A program made the position numbers and the translations under genes. This document shows, piece after piece, positions 9,572 to 23,700 of a stretch of DNA of 64,000 nt (positions are counted from its first letter, which is position 1; the number at the start of each line of letters is the position of its first letter). The stretch comes from Synchiropus splendidus (lineage: Eukaryota; Chordata; Actinopteri; Syngnathiformes; Callionymidae): positions 11,285,001 through 11,349,000 of the forward strand of contig NC_071336.1 of NCBI RefSeq assembly GCF_027744825.2, in the 5' to 3' direction. The notes below the pieces were generated by a model. That model was not told where the DNA came from, made no database searches, and worked only from the letters and a program-made list of their open reading frames with translations.

Positions 9572-11758
9572 TCATCTTTAAGAAAAACAAATGTAATCTG
9601 TAAACATTTAAACTTCATTTTCATGTAGGATTTTAAAAATATTCAAATTTTTACAACAGTTTTCATGCATCAACACGCGCGCGACACGCACTCACGCACA
9701 CGATAAAAAGGGTCTTTTGACTCTACTCTAGTCAGCAGTTCCACTCTCTAATGAATGTTCACCAAAAACACAAAATAAACATATCATAACTTAAAAAAAT
9801 GTATAAAATATTTTTTTAAATAAACACATTTAATCTCAGAAGCACTTTGTGACGCATGATTAAGTGATTTAATAGATAAGCGTTTGTAAGATAAGACGAG
9901 AAAAGTGGAGAAAAGATTAGAAATATAAAATATTGATGATTGACGCTCAAGCACATAAACAAAAGAACAGTGGAGTCAGAATGGATGGTCACTTAGCAAC
10001 ACGCGAGGGACAATAGGCTGCGTTTCTTTTCTTTAACTGTGTGCACACGCACCTTCACTCTCACACACGCACGCACTCATACACCTGCTGCTTCTTCTAA
10101 TACCGCTATCGAGAAGGACACATTCCGGCCAGCAGGGGGCAGCGGGCGTTCACTTCATACTGACAGGAGCAAGTTTCACGTCACGTCTAGAACTGATGCT
10201 CCAAATTATTGACTTCTTTCAATGTTATACGTCGCTATAGCATTCCGTCTCCGGCAGGCGGCGCCACTTCGTCCGTCATGACATTCTCAGAGAGATTTGT
10301 TTCAATAACAATTATAGTGACAATTCTATCAATTCAATTTTCCATATACATTAAAAAAACAAACAAAAAAAACAAGAAATTAATACGATTTCAGAGTCAG
10401 AACATTTTTTGCACAGTAAGTCAAAATGTAAAAAGAACAAATGAACAGCATTAGCGTAAACACAAAATATGCTGCCATGGCTGCACGTGACTTGTTCATA
10501 TTTGTGGACATCAACGGCATTTTCTGATGCAGTGAGCTTTTCTTGTTCCCAAAATGTGTTACATGTAGGAGCAGTCGCTAAATAATCACTTCATAATGCA
10601 GACTGGAATAAGTGGCTTTGCAGAACAGAATCAGGCAAACTCTAATCCAAGTGTGGGTCATGGGGGCAGCAGCCCAAGACTTTCCCTTGCCCAGAAACCT
10701 GCAGTTCTCATGGGCAGGTGAGGAGTTACCAGCACAAGTGAAAGGTTGTCCAGCTGTTCCACTGGGAGGTGGGCGGCCTCAACAGTCCAGTTGAGTTTGG
10801 ATGAGAGAAGGAAAGAAGATGGACCAGCTCAGATCATGAGTTTTGTCTTTTTCAGCTCGGCTCTTTCTTCACCGGTCAAATGATACACAGTCTCACGACT
10901 GAGGAGACTAAACGGCAACAGCTTGTGACCCCTATAGGTGGGGGACTGAGAGCAAAAAGTCACATGACTAGACTAGCTATGTTTACAATTAGTGATTGTG
11001 GACACTTCCTGTTCAGCGTTGTCACAGCATCTAAGATCACCTTTAACTTAATCCCCACGGTTGTCGACGCCGACTAACTTCATAGAACTTTTATAAAATA
11101 TTTTCCACAAATACACGTCAATAACAACAGTGAAACACGACACAGAGTTCAGAAAGGGGGGGAGGCTTGACTGGCAGCGAATCATCCACGAGGGCGAAGA
11201 ACTGCACAGTGAATTTGAGGGAAAGACGGGGTACAGGATTCACCTGAACTTGTGAGCGTACAGTCAATAATACTAGTTGCCATGGTGATTCATGTGGCGG
11301 GTGGGGGTGGGTTGCGTAACTCTCTTCATCTTTACGTCTCTGCTCCACTTTAGCTTCCAATCTCCTTTGATCTTCCTTCGTCTCCCAGTTTGTCATCCCA
11401 GTGCATAATTCATGATCCTGAAATTATCGTCGCCAGCTTCACTCCGTCGGCATTTGTAAACCCAATAAAAACAAAGTGAAAGAGTGACGTGCTAGCTGCC
11501 ATTCGCCTCAGGTTGACTCCACACTCTTCCTCTTGATCCTTTAGCATGCTCCCACTGAAATCTCTCTGGGTTTAGTGTCTTGCGCCTCCTAGCTAGCACT
11601 ATGCAGAGGTCACATGGAATGAGTCCACTCATCAGTGTTTAAATAATGGAGAAGTAAAAATAGACTTGTTGAGTCCTGCATCTAAAACTCTAGAAACTCA
11701 GGATGAGACTATTGAAAGGAAGGGTGGAATCATCCTCGTTCCTTCTATCTACCAGCGT
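9566..11758 (-). other. slc8a4: slc8a4 3'UTR (inferred) with AATAAA near its end
   Basis: About 2.2 kb following the minus-strand stop at 11759. It has no coding frame, is AT-rich, and has a minus-strand AATAAA at 9571-9566 and an ATTAAA near 9828. Long 3'UTRs are usual for NCX genes, but the end is inferred from the hexamer alone. The zone 11100-11750 is less AT-rich and could be coding-adjacent UTR. Confidence 0.4.
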
Positions 11759-14700
11759 TTAGAACCCGGGTATATGGCAGTAGGCCTCCAGTGACGCCAG
11801 CATGATGTAGATGAGCCACAAGGACACGAACAGAAGTGATGTTGCTATCTTGCAAGTCCGAGGGCCTCCCAACTCACCGCCGGCGACAGATGGCCGCCGC
11901 CTGTACAGCAGCATGGTGACACACACCATGGCCAGGATGGTGAAAAGAGTGACGGAGAACGCCAGGTTACCGGGGTCCACCTTGAAGGTCTCTCCCTTGG
12001 AGTACCAAGCCACAGCAGCGATGGTCCACGCCACGCCGATGCCCAGGAAGACGTTGACGGCGTTGGAGCCGGTCACGTTGCCGATGGAGGCGTCGGCGTA
12101 CTGATCCTGGATGGCAGCAACTTTGCTAGCAAACGTGTCTGGAAAGTAGAAAGTAAATATGAGCAAAGATCAAAAACACTGATCAGAAGTCGCGGGACAG
12201 ATGCCTTGAATCCACTGTGTTCTCCAACTTCGATGCCATTTTAAAGGGGACTACGAATGGCAGCCCAGGGTTTCAGTGGCTCACAGTGTTCACAGTGTTC
12301 AAGAACCACTTCAGAGTGATTTTGTTCTTTAGAAAGTCTGTACAGTATGTTAAACCAGAGACACAGACACACTTCACAGAGCAGCCTTTTAACCGCTTCT
12401 AAATATTGTCTTGAAAGATGAAGAGTGTGTTTTTATCTGTGAGGAGGAAGAACACGTGTTTGCCATTCTTAAACACAGCAGCTCAGTGGACTGATATCGC
12501 AGCACAGCTGCAGGACATCTCTTGGGCAGTAGCTGCCACTACAGTATTTTGCAAACCTACTGAAGACCATTTGGCCATTTCTTGTTGACAAGGATCATTT
12601 AAGCTGTTTAAAATGCGTCGGTGATTGACATTTGTGATCCATGGAGCATGGCCCATGTCGGCAGTTTTGAGGAACGTTTTAATATTGAATTGCACAAATA
12701 CAAAAGATGTAAAAGATGCTGTTGCACCATCTAACCTACTGGTCGTCCTTTATAATGCGGTGCAGACATGAACTGTCAGGAACACAAGAGTCTCACAATT
12801 CATCCTCAATAATAGCATCAGCATACTGCTGATTCTCTTGAGCAAATCAGCAGAGTTTTCAGAGCTAAATACGAGGAAGGTGCTAATATTCTTCTGGTAA
12901 ATCATTTTTTAGTGTAGTTTTGGACGTGTTTCTGAAAACATGTCAGAAAGAGGGACGTCACTGGCCTCCCAGCCGGAAGGCAGCAAGACTGAGGTTCCAC
13001 AGCGGGCCAGGTTGACCTGATTCCAGCAGGCACTGCGGCCCACGTTTTGTCTTCAGCCCGGACAGAGATTTATTTGGTTTATATAACTGTTGCTTCACTT
13101 CTGATCATTAACTCCTGGCAGCCTTTTATGGACATTGTTCAACTAATGCGCTGCTTCTGCTGCTAACTAGCTCCTGCAGTGAACATTCATTAGGTTTTTG
13201 TAGCCAAACTGTTTACCAGGATTAGGATTAGCTAAAACCGAATCACTCTGCTGGCATTTCCTCAGTTTTTACTTTCATGTTTTCTTTTCGTTCTGTTTCC
13301 AAACCATAACAACAGGAACACTAGCAAACAAGGTCCCCAGGCTTCTGTGGAACATGTTCAGGATCAAACATGGCGACATGAAAGAAGGAAAATATGCAAA
13401 CCAGTTGCTGCGGGGAAGAGAGGGACGATCAAGTGTGGGTCAACAAAACGTCTTACACCTCATTAGGCTTTTGCTTTAGTGAGGACAGAATAACTGTATT
13501 TAGACCTGCTCTCCAACCGGTCGCTAGTTTATGATCCTCATAGATCATGTGACGTGATCTGCAGCGATATAAATGTGGATGCACTGTGCATCAGAAGCAG
13601 CTTCTTGTTTTACTTCAGAGGGAGTAATGAGTTATTTCCCTTTTCTGACCTGGCACAGATGTTCCAAGAGCCACAAACACCACAGCGGTCACAGAGTCCT
13701 TCAGTCCGATGGTGCATCCAAAATGTGAGGCTAAATCTCCAGTGACCGCTGTCAGGACGCCGATGAGCGAGATGGAGACGAAGAAACAGGCCCAGCCATT
13801 CCAGTACTCGGTGGGAGGAACGAAGGCGAACAGAACCTTCCAGAAGACGGTGAGGAAGTGCATGATGTAGTCGAAGCAGGAGGGGAGACGCTCCTCGCCG
13901 CTCTCCTCCTCATCGTCATCTCCTGCAGCAGGGACAGGGAGGAAGATGAGGAGGATCACAGCCACTTCGTGTCTGTCTACCTGCTTCACTACCTGTCGAC
14001 TGTTCTGCTCTGGAATGTGTGTGTGTGCTCATCCATGAAGGCGTTTGCATAGATGCACATGAGCTAGTTAGCAGGATGCAAATACATTTGCACTAATCGT
14101 GGGACTTGATTGAGAATAAGCATCTGCTGAACTGCAGCTTTTATTCATCACGATTAATCATATTTTAATATTTCACACCAGAATGATCAGGCTGTGAAAT
14201 CCTGGCTGCATGAAGTACACGGAACATTTGTCATTTGTACTTTTTTCAACTTTAATTTTCCTTCAATCTGCTTTATCCAAACGAACCCAGTTCAGTCTCC
14301 TTCATCGTGGCTGTTTTTGCTCATGACATCACACAGTATATCATGTGGCGCACCTGGAATTGGAGCACTGATATATGTTCCATGAGAAAAGGCGGTTTAT
14401 ACACAATGTGATTTGGAGCCGTTATTTTTCTCTGTAAATAATTCATCAGAATTAATTGTACACCATCATTTGTAGCTTTCACTCGTCCTTTCAGATCATT
14501 AACTATGGAATGACTACTACACCTCAACTGCAACAGTGTAGTCATAACAGTGCAATGACTGTGGACTGTCGTCAAGGCTTCGGCATCTAAACATTTAAAT
14601 CAGTTCAAGCTGTTTTTATTAGCAAATGATTCCCAAAATAATAGAAGACCTTTACTTCAAGGGCTTCATTCTTTGTGTGATGGTGCATGCACACATTTAC

Positions 14701-15101
14701 AGTGTGTGACTCTCACTATTGTATTATTAATACACTTGTGTGTGGGCGTCTTTATCCTACTTTGTGGGGGAGCAACTCTTGACATAACACTATCCGTGTG
14801 ATGACCTGACATCTGGCTGGACCCCATGATGTTGAGCCTCAATTTGTGGATAAAAACTTCAAAATAACTTGGTCATTATAATTAGGTTTAAGTTTGGTTG
14901 TGAGTGGGTTAAGTTAAGGATGAGAGGCTGGGGAAAGCATAATGGCAAAGAGAGGTCCTCACAAAGATAGTGTGACAAACCTGTGTGTGTGTGTCCCATA
15001 CCTGCGCTGACAGTCACTGCACTTACAAACTGCTCCCTCCAGCTGCTGCTTCCAACCACGAGCGCCAAGTTCGTCTTCTTGATCAACTTATCCACTGTAT
15101 T
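11759..15101 (-). CDS. slc8a4: slc8a4 coding exons 13-15: C-terminal membrane domain with alpha-2 repeat
   Basis: Exons 15101-15002, 13922-13650, 12138-11759. They encode NTVDKLIKKTNLALVV and WREQFVSAVTVSAG, an acidic run and GEERLPSCFDY, the helices VFWKVLFAFVPPTEYWNGWAC, then the alpha-2 repeat GDLASHFGCTIGLKDSV, VALGTSVPDTFASK, and ASIGNVTGSNAVNVFLG, then LLYRRRP and GGELGGPRTCKIA. The stop TAA is at 11761-11759. Ion-coordinating GTSVPD and GSNAVN residues are intact. Confidence 0.93.
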
Positions 15102-17682
15102 CTACAAACACAGAGACACACACGCGCACACAAGCAAGCCAAGTGTAAACACAGAAGAGCACGAAACGTGAGTTGTTAATTCACAGAGAAGGAAAAGAGA
15201 AGACAGAATACCATTGGCACTTAGACACACCAGGACATGTTGGTGCCGCCACAGTGTTTATTATGAGGAATAAAATTAACCAAATGAAGACATGTGAAGC
15301 AGCAGGAGCTTCAGCTGCAGTTGCCGTGTGAAAACCCTGCAGCTTCACACTTATGTCGTCATGACAGCCAAAAGACCGGCATTATTCTTTAATAGGAAGA
15401 AGACTCGTGCATGTGAGGAGGGAAGGAAGGAAGACCTTTTTAGCGCGATACAGTAGCACATCCACCGCTCTCTGCACACACACCCCAGCACACACAAGGG
15501 AACACACATGAAAACAAATGAGCACCTGCTGTATAACACGGGAGAAAGACCATTTCAATATTAAAAATATAACTGACAGCGACGTATCTGCATAAAGCAC
15601 TTACAAAGAACTTTTGGTCACCAGTTTGATGAGTGCACTCACAAGTGACCCCTCACCTTGAACTCATAGGACTCCTCGATGACCACCTCCACCTGCGTGT
15701 GCTCGCCCAGACTGGGACATCCCATCTTAGCGACCTCCTCCTCCTCCGCTCCCACCGCTGGCTTGTTCTCATTGGAGTCGCCTAGGAGACCAGCAGAGAT
15801 GACGACACCAGCGAAGATCAGAGAGAGCCAGAACTGAATTATACAAGATACAATTGGACTCACCATGTTTCTGCCCAATCTCCAGCAGGACCGGTTCACC
15901 CAGCTCGATGGTGAAGGTCTTGTTTTTTTCATATTCTTCATCGTCAATGATCTTCACCTCGATGATTTTCCTAGGACACACGACGCACACGTCAAGGTGT
16001 TGCCTTTGTCAAGCCCCTGGTGGTCATGTCTGATGCTGCCTCCTGCTGAATTCTTCACATGTCAGTCAGGAAGCTGGAGCTTTCATTTCTAGACATCACA
16101 CTTCTATAACTCATGCACAGGACACTGACTGGACACACTCATCCCCACAGTGCGGGGGACAGACAAGCACACACTTCAGTGAAGTTTCCCAAAATAGAGC
16201 TAATGAGTCAGAGCAAAGAGATCAAAGTCAGGGACACAAATAAATATTTCTGCAGTTGGGAAGCATGTCTGTAAATCAGAGAAGTATATATGTGTGTCCT
16301 TTGACTTATATTGGCTCATGGTTGATTGACAGTGGAGAATTACTTGATGAACCAAATCTAATTCCATATCTCCATTCACTCTACAGTCCTGCGCTTGATA
16401 TACTGTACAAGTGTGAGTGTGTGTGTGCTGAGCTGGAGCAGGGAACAAACTTATTAACTAGAGTGAGGGGGATTTATATGTATGCACACACAAGTTTTGC
16501 CTCTTAAATGCTTCCATGCAATCACAAAACACACACACACACTTTCTACTGCAACAGATTATCATACACTAATCCATCAAAAAAACACCAAAATGTTTGC
16601 AAAGACACACAGGCGCGCACACACACACAGCTCAGGCGCATTTGCTATGTTGTTTTTGTTTTGAGGGGACATTTCATTGACCTTCATGCTTTCTTCAGCC
16701 TCTCACCCTGAACCTAACCAAAAAAGAATGGCTAACCTGAACCAGGACTCTGTAGCAACTTCAATTCAATTATAATGACCCAGTTATTTTGAAGTTTGAC
16801 TCCTCAAATTGAGGCTTAACCTTGCATGGACCAGCAAAAGGTCTTCCAAAAACATCTCACATGAGCAGTAGCCATCTTAACAGTGTGCTAATTCACACGC
16901 TGAGTAGCTCTGGAATTGGCTTCATGGAACATGACACTCGAGTGCACACAGATGTACACATGGCCATACACACACATGAATTGCTATCAGGAGTCCTAAT
17001 CCTATGCAAATTGTTTGTGTGCATTACGACACACACGCACACTCACGCGCACTGGTCTCCAGCTGTGTTGAGTAACAGTTTCATCTCTGGAGTGGTGGTG
17101 GGAGTAGATGTGGAGCAGTGAAAAAATCTCTGCCCTGTTTTTTTTTTCCCATCCTACATACTTTTACAATCATCCCATAATTTTAATGCCTCCACTGGTT
17201 TAACATCATCACACTTCTTTCAACTGAGAGCTCCCATTGACCCTTCAGTGTTTGGTCAGCATCTGTTCCAGGAATGATTCCCGCTCCATGTTCAAGCCCA
17301 GCGATGATCACTCTCATTTGCACAACACAAATGTAATCTACTTAATGTGAACACGGCCGAGAAGCGTCCAAATATTGAGGCGGTGTTGTAGTGACGACGG
17401 TGAAACAATGAAGCCTCCTGCTGTATTATAATCCCGCTGTAATAATCCAGCAGTGAAGTGAGTCACACACTAAACTCTGCAGGAGAAAACGAAGAATCCG
17501 CATCAGCAGAAAGCAGAGCTGGAATCAAAGAGGGATGAAAGAGGGGGACCGGAGGCATGTGAGTATGGAGGACGTATGGCTGCTATGGGAGCCAGCACCA
17601 TATTGTATACACACACAACATACATAAATGAGCTTATATCACGCTGACCTATAGAATCAATATAACGAACATGCACCACTTT

Positions 17683-17781
<99 letters not shown>

Positions 17782-20700
17782 CCTGCACTGCATTAAAACT
17801 GTCGGATTAAACCCTCCAAACCTCACGCTACACTTACACACGCTAGTGCGCGCACAAATCTGCTACTGTTCTGTAATCCTGAAGCGGAGAGGGATGAGAG
17901 CGTAGAGTCAAAATTGATGATGGACAGCCTTGAGAGGATGTTGACGAAACCGTCTTCATGGGGAAGAAAGACGATGGCAGAGAATAGCTTATAAAGCTTA
18001 AACCCTGACAGCACACCATAGATAGACACCATCTGGCAGTCTCCTTTATTGAGCGATCTCTTCAAGTTTCTGAGGTTTTTAAGTGAACTAAAATTTTTAA
18101 AAAAAGTTAAATAAAACACTTTGATTTTAGTAACACGCACGCATATTTCCAGGCCAGCCTTCGTCTGCGTCATCTTACAGTACCATAATACATTTCATAT
18201 ATCTTACACTGCTGAGTCAGTGAACAGTGACTCATCCAGATACAGAACAGAATTTCAAACACAAGAGTCAATTCACTCTGGAGGGTCGTAAAATGTTTGC
18301 AGCTTGCAGTTCAAGAGGAAAATCTAATCTAATTCCCTGTTACAATTATGAGACACTCATTTTGGTAAATTTGGAGACCAATCATAAAAGAGTGGAGAGC
18401 AGCACTCTCACCATCACGTCTTGAGCAGCTCTGCTGAGGACACCAGTGGCGAAACATGAGCATTACAGGCCTTCACCTCAACCGTCACCGCCAAGCGATG
18501 ACATCATCACAGGGCAAATCAGCAATTCAGGGAAAGAGTTTGACAACCAGAACATCAAGTCAAAGAAAGCAATAATCTAAATGAACACCAAAAGCCATAA
18601 ACTCAAATGAAATGTGGTGAATAGATCCCGCTGTGGCCATGCTTCTCCTAATAGCTCACACAGGTCAAGTCATTACCATGGACAGCGCCATGAGATCACA
18701 AACACGCACCTAGTAAAATGAGTCTCATGAATATTGATGTGGAAGAGAAATGTGACTTCAGTGAGGAGCCGCCTCGGGATCTCTCTACTCTGTTTAACCT
18801 TGCTGTAGTGAGCTTTTGTGCCGCACATCTGGCTGGAGATCGATTCCAGAGGTCCCAAAATGTCGCTCACACGTGGATCACCTGTCCGATGAAAACAGTC
18901 TGACAAAATAGGTTGCTTTTGGTCTTGAGATGCCTTTGCGTGTGTGTGACTTTCACTCAAGCCAAGTGTCATAAAGGCCAAGGAGTCCTATTTTTGGTTC
19001 ATGCCCCACCAAATGTGAGTGGTCATCACTATCTGATGGAGACTGGGCTCTTGGATTCTGTAAGAATCTTGGAGTCCAAACCAAAGACAAGCCATGGCGA
19101 GGCAGTAACCCCTTCATTGCAGGTGTGAACCTGACAGAAACTTTATATACAGAATGTAGATGGGAGAAATATATGTTGCCAAATAGATAACAAATTAATC
19201 GTGTAGAAACTTTCTGTCATAAGCTGAACACAGTTCTCAAGATGCTTTTGATCCAGAGATTGTTGGACCTTCTCTGAAGGTGTTGAAGGCCTTGAGGGTT
19301 CTACACTGGAGGACTTGGTAGAGCCCACCAGCAGCAATGTTGGCCATCTCTTCATCCAACACTGGAAGTGGCAAGAACATCAGTCATTACTGGTGCAGGT
19401 CCGCACCTCGAATAGAGTTCACCATCACCTCCTCCACCTCATGTGGCATTCAGCTGCCATGGACTGACTTCAGCTGATTATCCATTCAACAGAGTATGTA
19501 ATGTGCAGCGCTCCTCCACCTCTCCATGACCTTTATGCCTCCAGGAGGGGCAGGAAGGATTGCGAGGGCGACCTCTCAAGCCCAGGACACCTCACCTTTG
19601 ACCAGCTCCCTGAAGATCATTAAGGAGCCTTGGACTTCAAAACTGCTTCTTCCCTCTGACACTCTCTTCATGGAAAGTACCTCTGCTCCTGACAGTTCAG
19701 TCGCTCTCATAAATGTTTGCCCGTCTTCAACCCTGGTACATTTGTTTATGAGCAATGCTTCAAGAAAACATCTTAAATTTGCTTTTTATATGAGTCGCGT
19801 CTAATAATACGATACCTATTTCAGTACTTCATCAAACTGGGTGAGAAAGGAGAGTCTTGCTCATGCGCGCAGGTATTTATATAACACTTTATGTAAGAGT
19901 CGGTGTTTCAGCCACCCGTTCATCACCTGCTCCCAAAAATTCACCTTTGTCTCACGCCAGTGTGTTGTTTGTCCTCCAGCCAGAAGTCAGCCAGCTGCTG
20001 CTCTCAGGAGAGGACCTGGGCTGAACTTCTGTCACCTGAGCTCCACACTCAGAATAGTAATTAGCAGAAATCCACCTTCTCTGTGCAAATTATTTCCATG
20101 CGAACGTGGTGATTTGTTGATTGAGGTCATGAACACATTAGTAATGTACAATCACAAGCGTCTAAAAAAACCCCACATTGTGATTTAAAGTAGGTTGGAT
20201 GAGGACCTGCTCATCAATGCTGTCAGCGACAGAAGATAAGATCAGCTGAAGATCCTCAAACCACGAGTGTTCTGACAACAGCACGGGCTTGAAGTTGTCA
20301 TTTACTGGTTGCCATGGTGATGATCCACATGTACGATGAGACTGTCACTGAAGCGTTCTGATCCTTTCATGAGTTTTAAAGGCACAAGAGTCGGAGGGAT
20401 GAGATGCATGAGCAAGTCGATGAATAAATGAATGGATGAAGACGATGGTAAATAAACAGATGGAAATATGAAGGAATGAATCATACCATCTTACACTCTC
20501 ATGGTTGTCTTCTCATTATCCCCTTTATTGTCCAGTCAAGCACAACCGGCTCACTGAATACACACTTGGAATAAAACAGTTGTTATTCAATATGAGCTGA
20601 ATATTAGAACACTGGCGGAATCATATTTTAAAGTGTAACACGCGAATGGTCTCTTATTCAGTCCAGCAGACTCAAGTGCTACATTCCTGAGACATCTTTT

Positions 20701-23700
20701 CACCCTGAAACATGATTTTAATCAAATTAACACAAACCAGTTCACACAGACCCTGCAGCGTTTGGGAAGAGCTGGGAAGTTGAGTCAACTCAGACAGCTT
20801 TGGAATTTAACTGAGTGTGTGTGTGTGTGTGTCGGAGTGGCTGCCGTCGCTGGCTCAAGGTGAAGACCTTTAAGCACTGTGTGTAAATATATCGCCGTGC
20901 CAACCACTGCAAAGCTGGTGCCAGGCGCTCTGCCAAACACACACACTCTGATGTCCCAGCAACTATCCATCTTCCTCTGACACGTCCCGCCTCCTCTCCC
21001 TCATCAGTCTGCTCTCCCGTCTCCCGCCTGTCGGTCCTGGGTCTCTAGTGAGTTTATGAACTGCAGCATCACAAATGTCCAGTGAAACAAACCACAGAAC
21101 GTTTGCCATTTCAACGGTAATAAATGGTTTCTAATGAAATGTAGCCCCGTCATGCTGGGAAAAAGAGGCAGAAGGCGAATGAACGAGTGAAAATCCATGA
21201 GCGCCAGCTGGACTGGTCCGACCACTAACATGGGAGCTAGTTGTTGTGGCTGTTGTTTTCACCATCCCAACAACAGCTTTTATCAGCACCTGCATTTTCA
21301 CCTTCAATTCTCACTCAGTCTCAACCACAGACTCCTCTAGGTTGCATTCATTTCTACTCTTCTCATCTATCTATCCTCTCATTTTGTGTGCCTCTACTTT
21401 TGCTCCACATTTGTCCTCCTTCTGCTCACTAGTTTTCCTCACCAGCTCTGTTAAAGTGGCTTTATTCAATCAGTGTGCATTAAAGCTGCCCTATCAAGTT
21501 TTTTTTCTCCTGTTCTCTCACATACTCATGAAGTAGATTCACGCTGCTATTTACCAGTCATACTTGGTCAGAATCTGGAGTGTTTTGACCAGATGTGACA
21601 ACACATACATGGTGTTCTGTACCAGCACATGTTGTCTCTACACTCAATGGACTATGAGAATATAAGGCACGCAACGTAAGAACCGCATATGTACAACAAC
21701 AGATTCCTACAATTATATCTATATACATATACTGTACAGGTGGACCATCAGGGTAGCGCACATTAATTCTTCATTAAAGTGACTGCTGACTGAAGGAAGC
21801 TGCTCAGGTTCTTGTTGGTTCTCATCTCAAGGGATCTGAGGAACCCACTGGATGGGAGCAGTTCAAAGAGTCAATGTACAGAATGAGAGGAGTCCAGCAT
21901 GATACTCCCTGCCTGGTTGGTGGGCAAAGGTTCTTTGTCCTGGGCAGTCACAGTATACTGCAATCTGATTCGGTTGCAGTTCTAGACCACACGGCGATGA
22001 AGAAGCACAGGACAAATTCCATGTCTCCAGTCTAGGACTGGAGCTGCATCAAAGCCTCAGTGAGCCAGCTGATGTTCTGGCCCCATCACTCAAAACAGGT
22101 TGGATTCAAGTTGGGCTCCACCAATTGATCCACCGGCTGTTATGGGCATTCATGACGTCATCAATGTCATGTAGCCCCGTCTGCAGAGTAGAGCTGCAGC
22201 TGCAGAGATTGGTGCCAGCCAGCCACAATGGCACCTAGTGCCACGCTTGGCAATACCTCTCTGTCACGAAAATGACTACCAAATTGCAGTTTCCAAGGCA
22301 GATGCACCTGCACCGGACTTCATTCTGGTTACAACTAATCAACAATATCAATCACTGATGCACTTGAAGCAGCAAACGTACATAGATAGAAAGCAAAACT
22401 GACTCACGTGACAGCTTGGTAAGATGCATTTCAAGCTGCATTTCAACACGTGACCTTCCAAACTTACATACGCTGGGGCTACAACGACTAGTCGCCGTTT
22501 CGCCAATGGCTTTATGCCTCGACAAGTCATGCATTGGCAAGCTAAAAATGACAGAGCCAAAACCTATGAGTGTATGAAAACATCTCACAATGGACGCATC
22601 ATTGACTAAAGTAAAGCATACCTACCTACAACATAGTTGTATCAAAACAAGTTTCAATACATTTCACAAATATATAGTGTTTATTGGTGTTTTACTATGT
22701 GGCAAATCCTGGTATTCAATTCAGGAAGGCGGATTCACAGATCCTGACCCAAACCTCAGCTCCTGGACCGATCACTGGAAAACTCGAGAGGTTTTCTACA
22801 GCAATTTGCAATGTCGCAGGTCATGCCTATGAAACTGTCCGCTGTGAAATGTTTGCTTGAAAAATCATAGAGCAGCGCTTTAGAAAAACACGCCCCTTTG
22901 ACTCACAGCCAAAATACATGTCACCATCTTTCATATCATATTTATAGGCTCCATGAAGGTGCTTCGATGTAACTACACAGTATATGAAAATCTGTCGGCG
23001 AATGAGTCGGGCAGAACATGATATACCACGTTCAGACTAGGAAATGGATGAACATAGTTCTTTCACATTCTAGTACTAAGCAACACTCCAGATAATGCTT
23101 AAAAAGCATAATAAGGTCGCTCTGAAGATAGTAAACAGGGGAAGAGTGGCGAGAGGAGCAAGAGAAGTGTTGTAAGGGTTTAAAAAGTTGCGCATACAGA
23201 GTTATCAGAGGACAGGAAAATGAGTAGACATGAACAATGGATGATACATCATCCTGTGGAGACACGGAAGAATGCATGTGGAGAGATGAGTCAGAAAGAT
23301 GGATGCAGCTGATTGTAGAGGGTAAATAGAAAGGCAAAAGTTTGTAAAGAAGGAGGATGGATGGCTGGCTGGATGGATGGATGACAAGGGGCAAATGAGG
23401 GCAGCTGGAGGGAGGTGGAGGGGTGTTGGGCCTGAGAAGTGAGAAAGCTTGAGTGAGTCACGCCCTCTTCTCCGCCAGCTATTACTGATTTAATCACTGT
23501 GGCATCATGGCTGTGTGTGTGCGTGTGTGTGCGTGTGTGTGCGCGTGTGTCAGATTACCAGGCTGCTACTCTGAGCTACTGTGGTCAGAAACTGGCTCAT
23601 CACTCTCGCGTGCATTTATCCAGTCAAGAGTTCAGTTAGTCAACACCGGTCCAAGACCCCAAACATGCTCACAGTGTAATCTGCAGCAGGATGAGATTGA

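Noticed and set aside
17503..17841. 112-codon minus-strand frame with a Cys/Val repeat
   Set aside because: Generated by the (CA)47 microsatellite.
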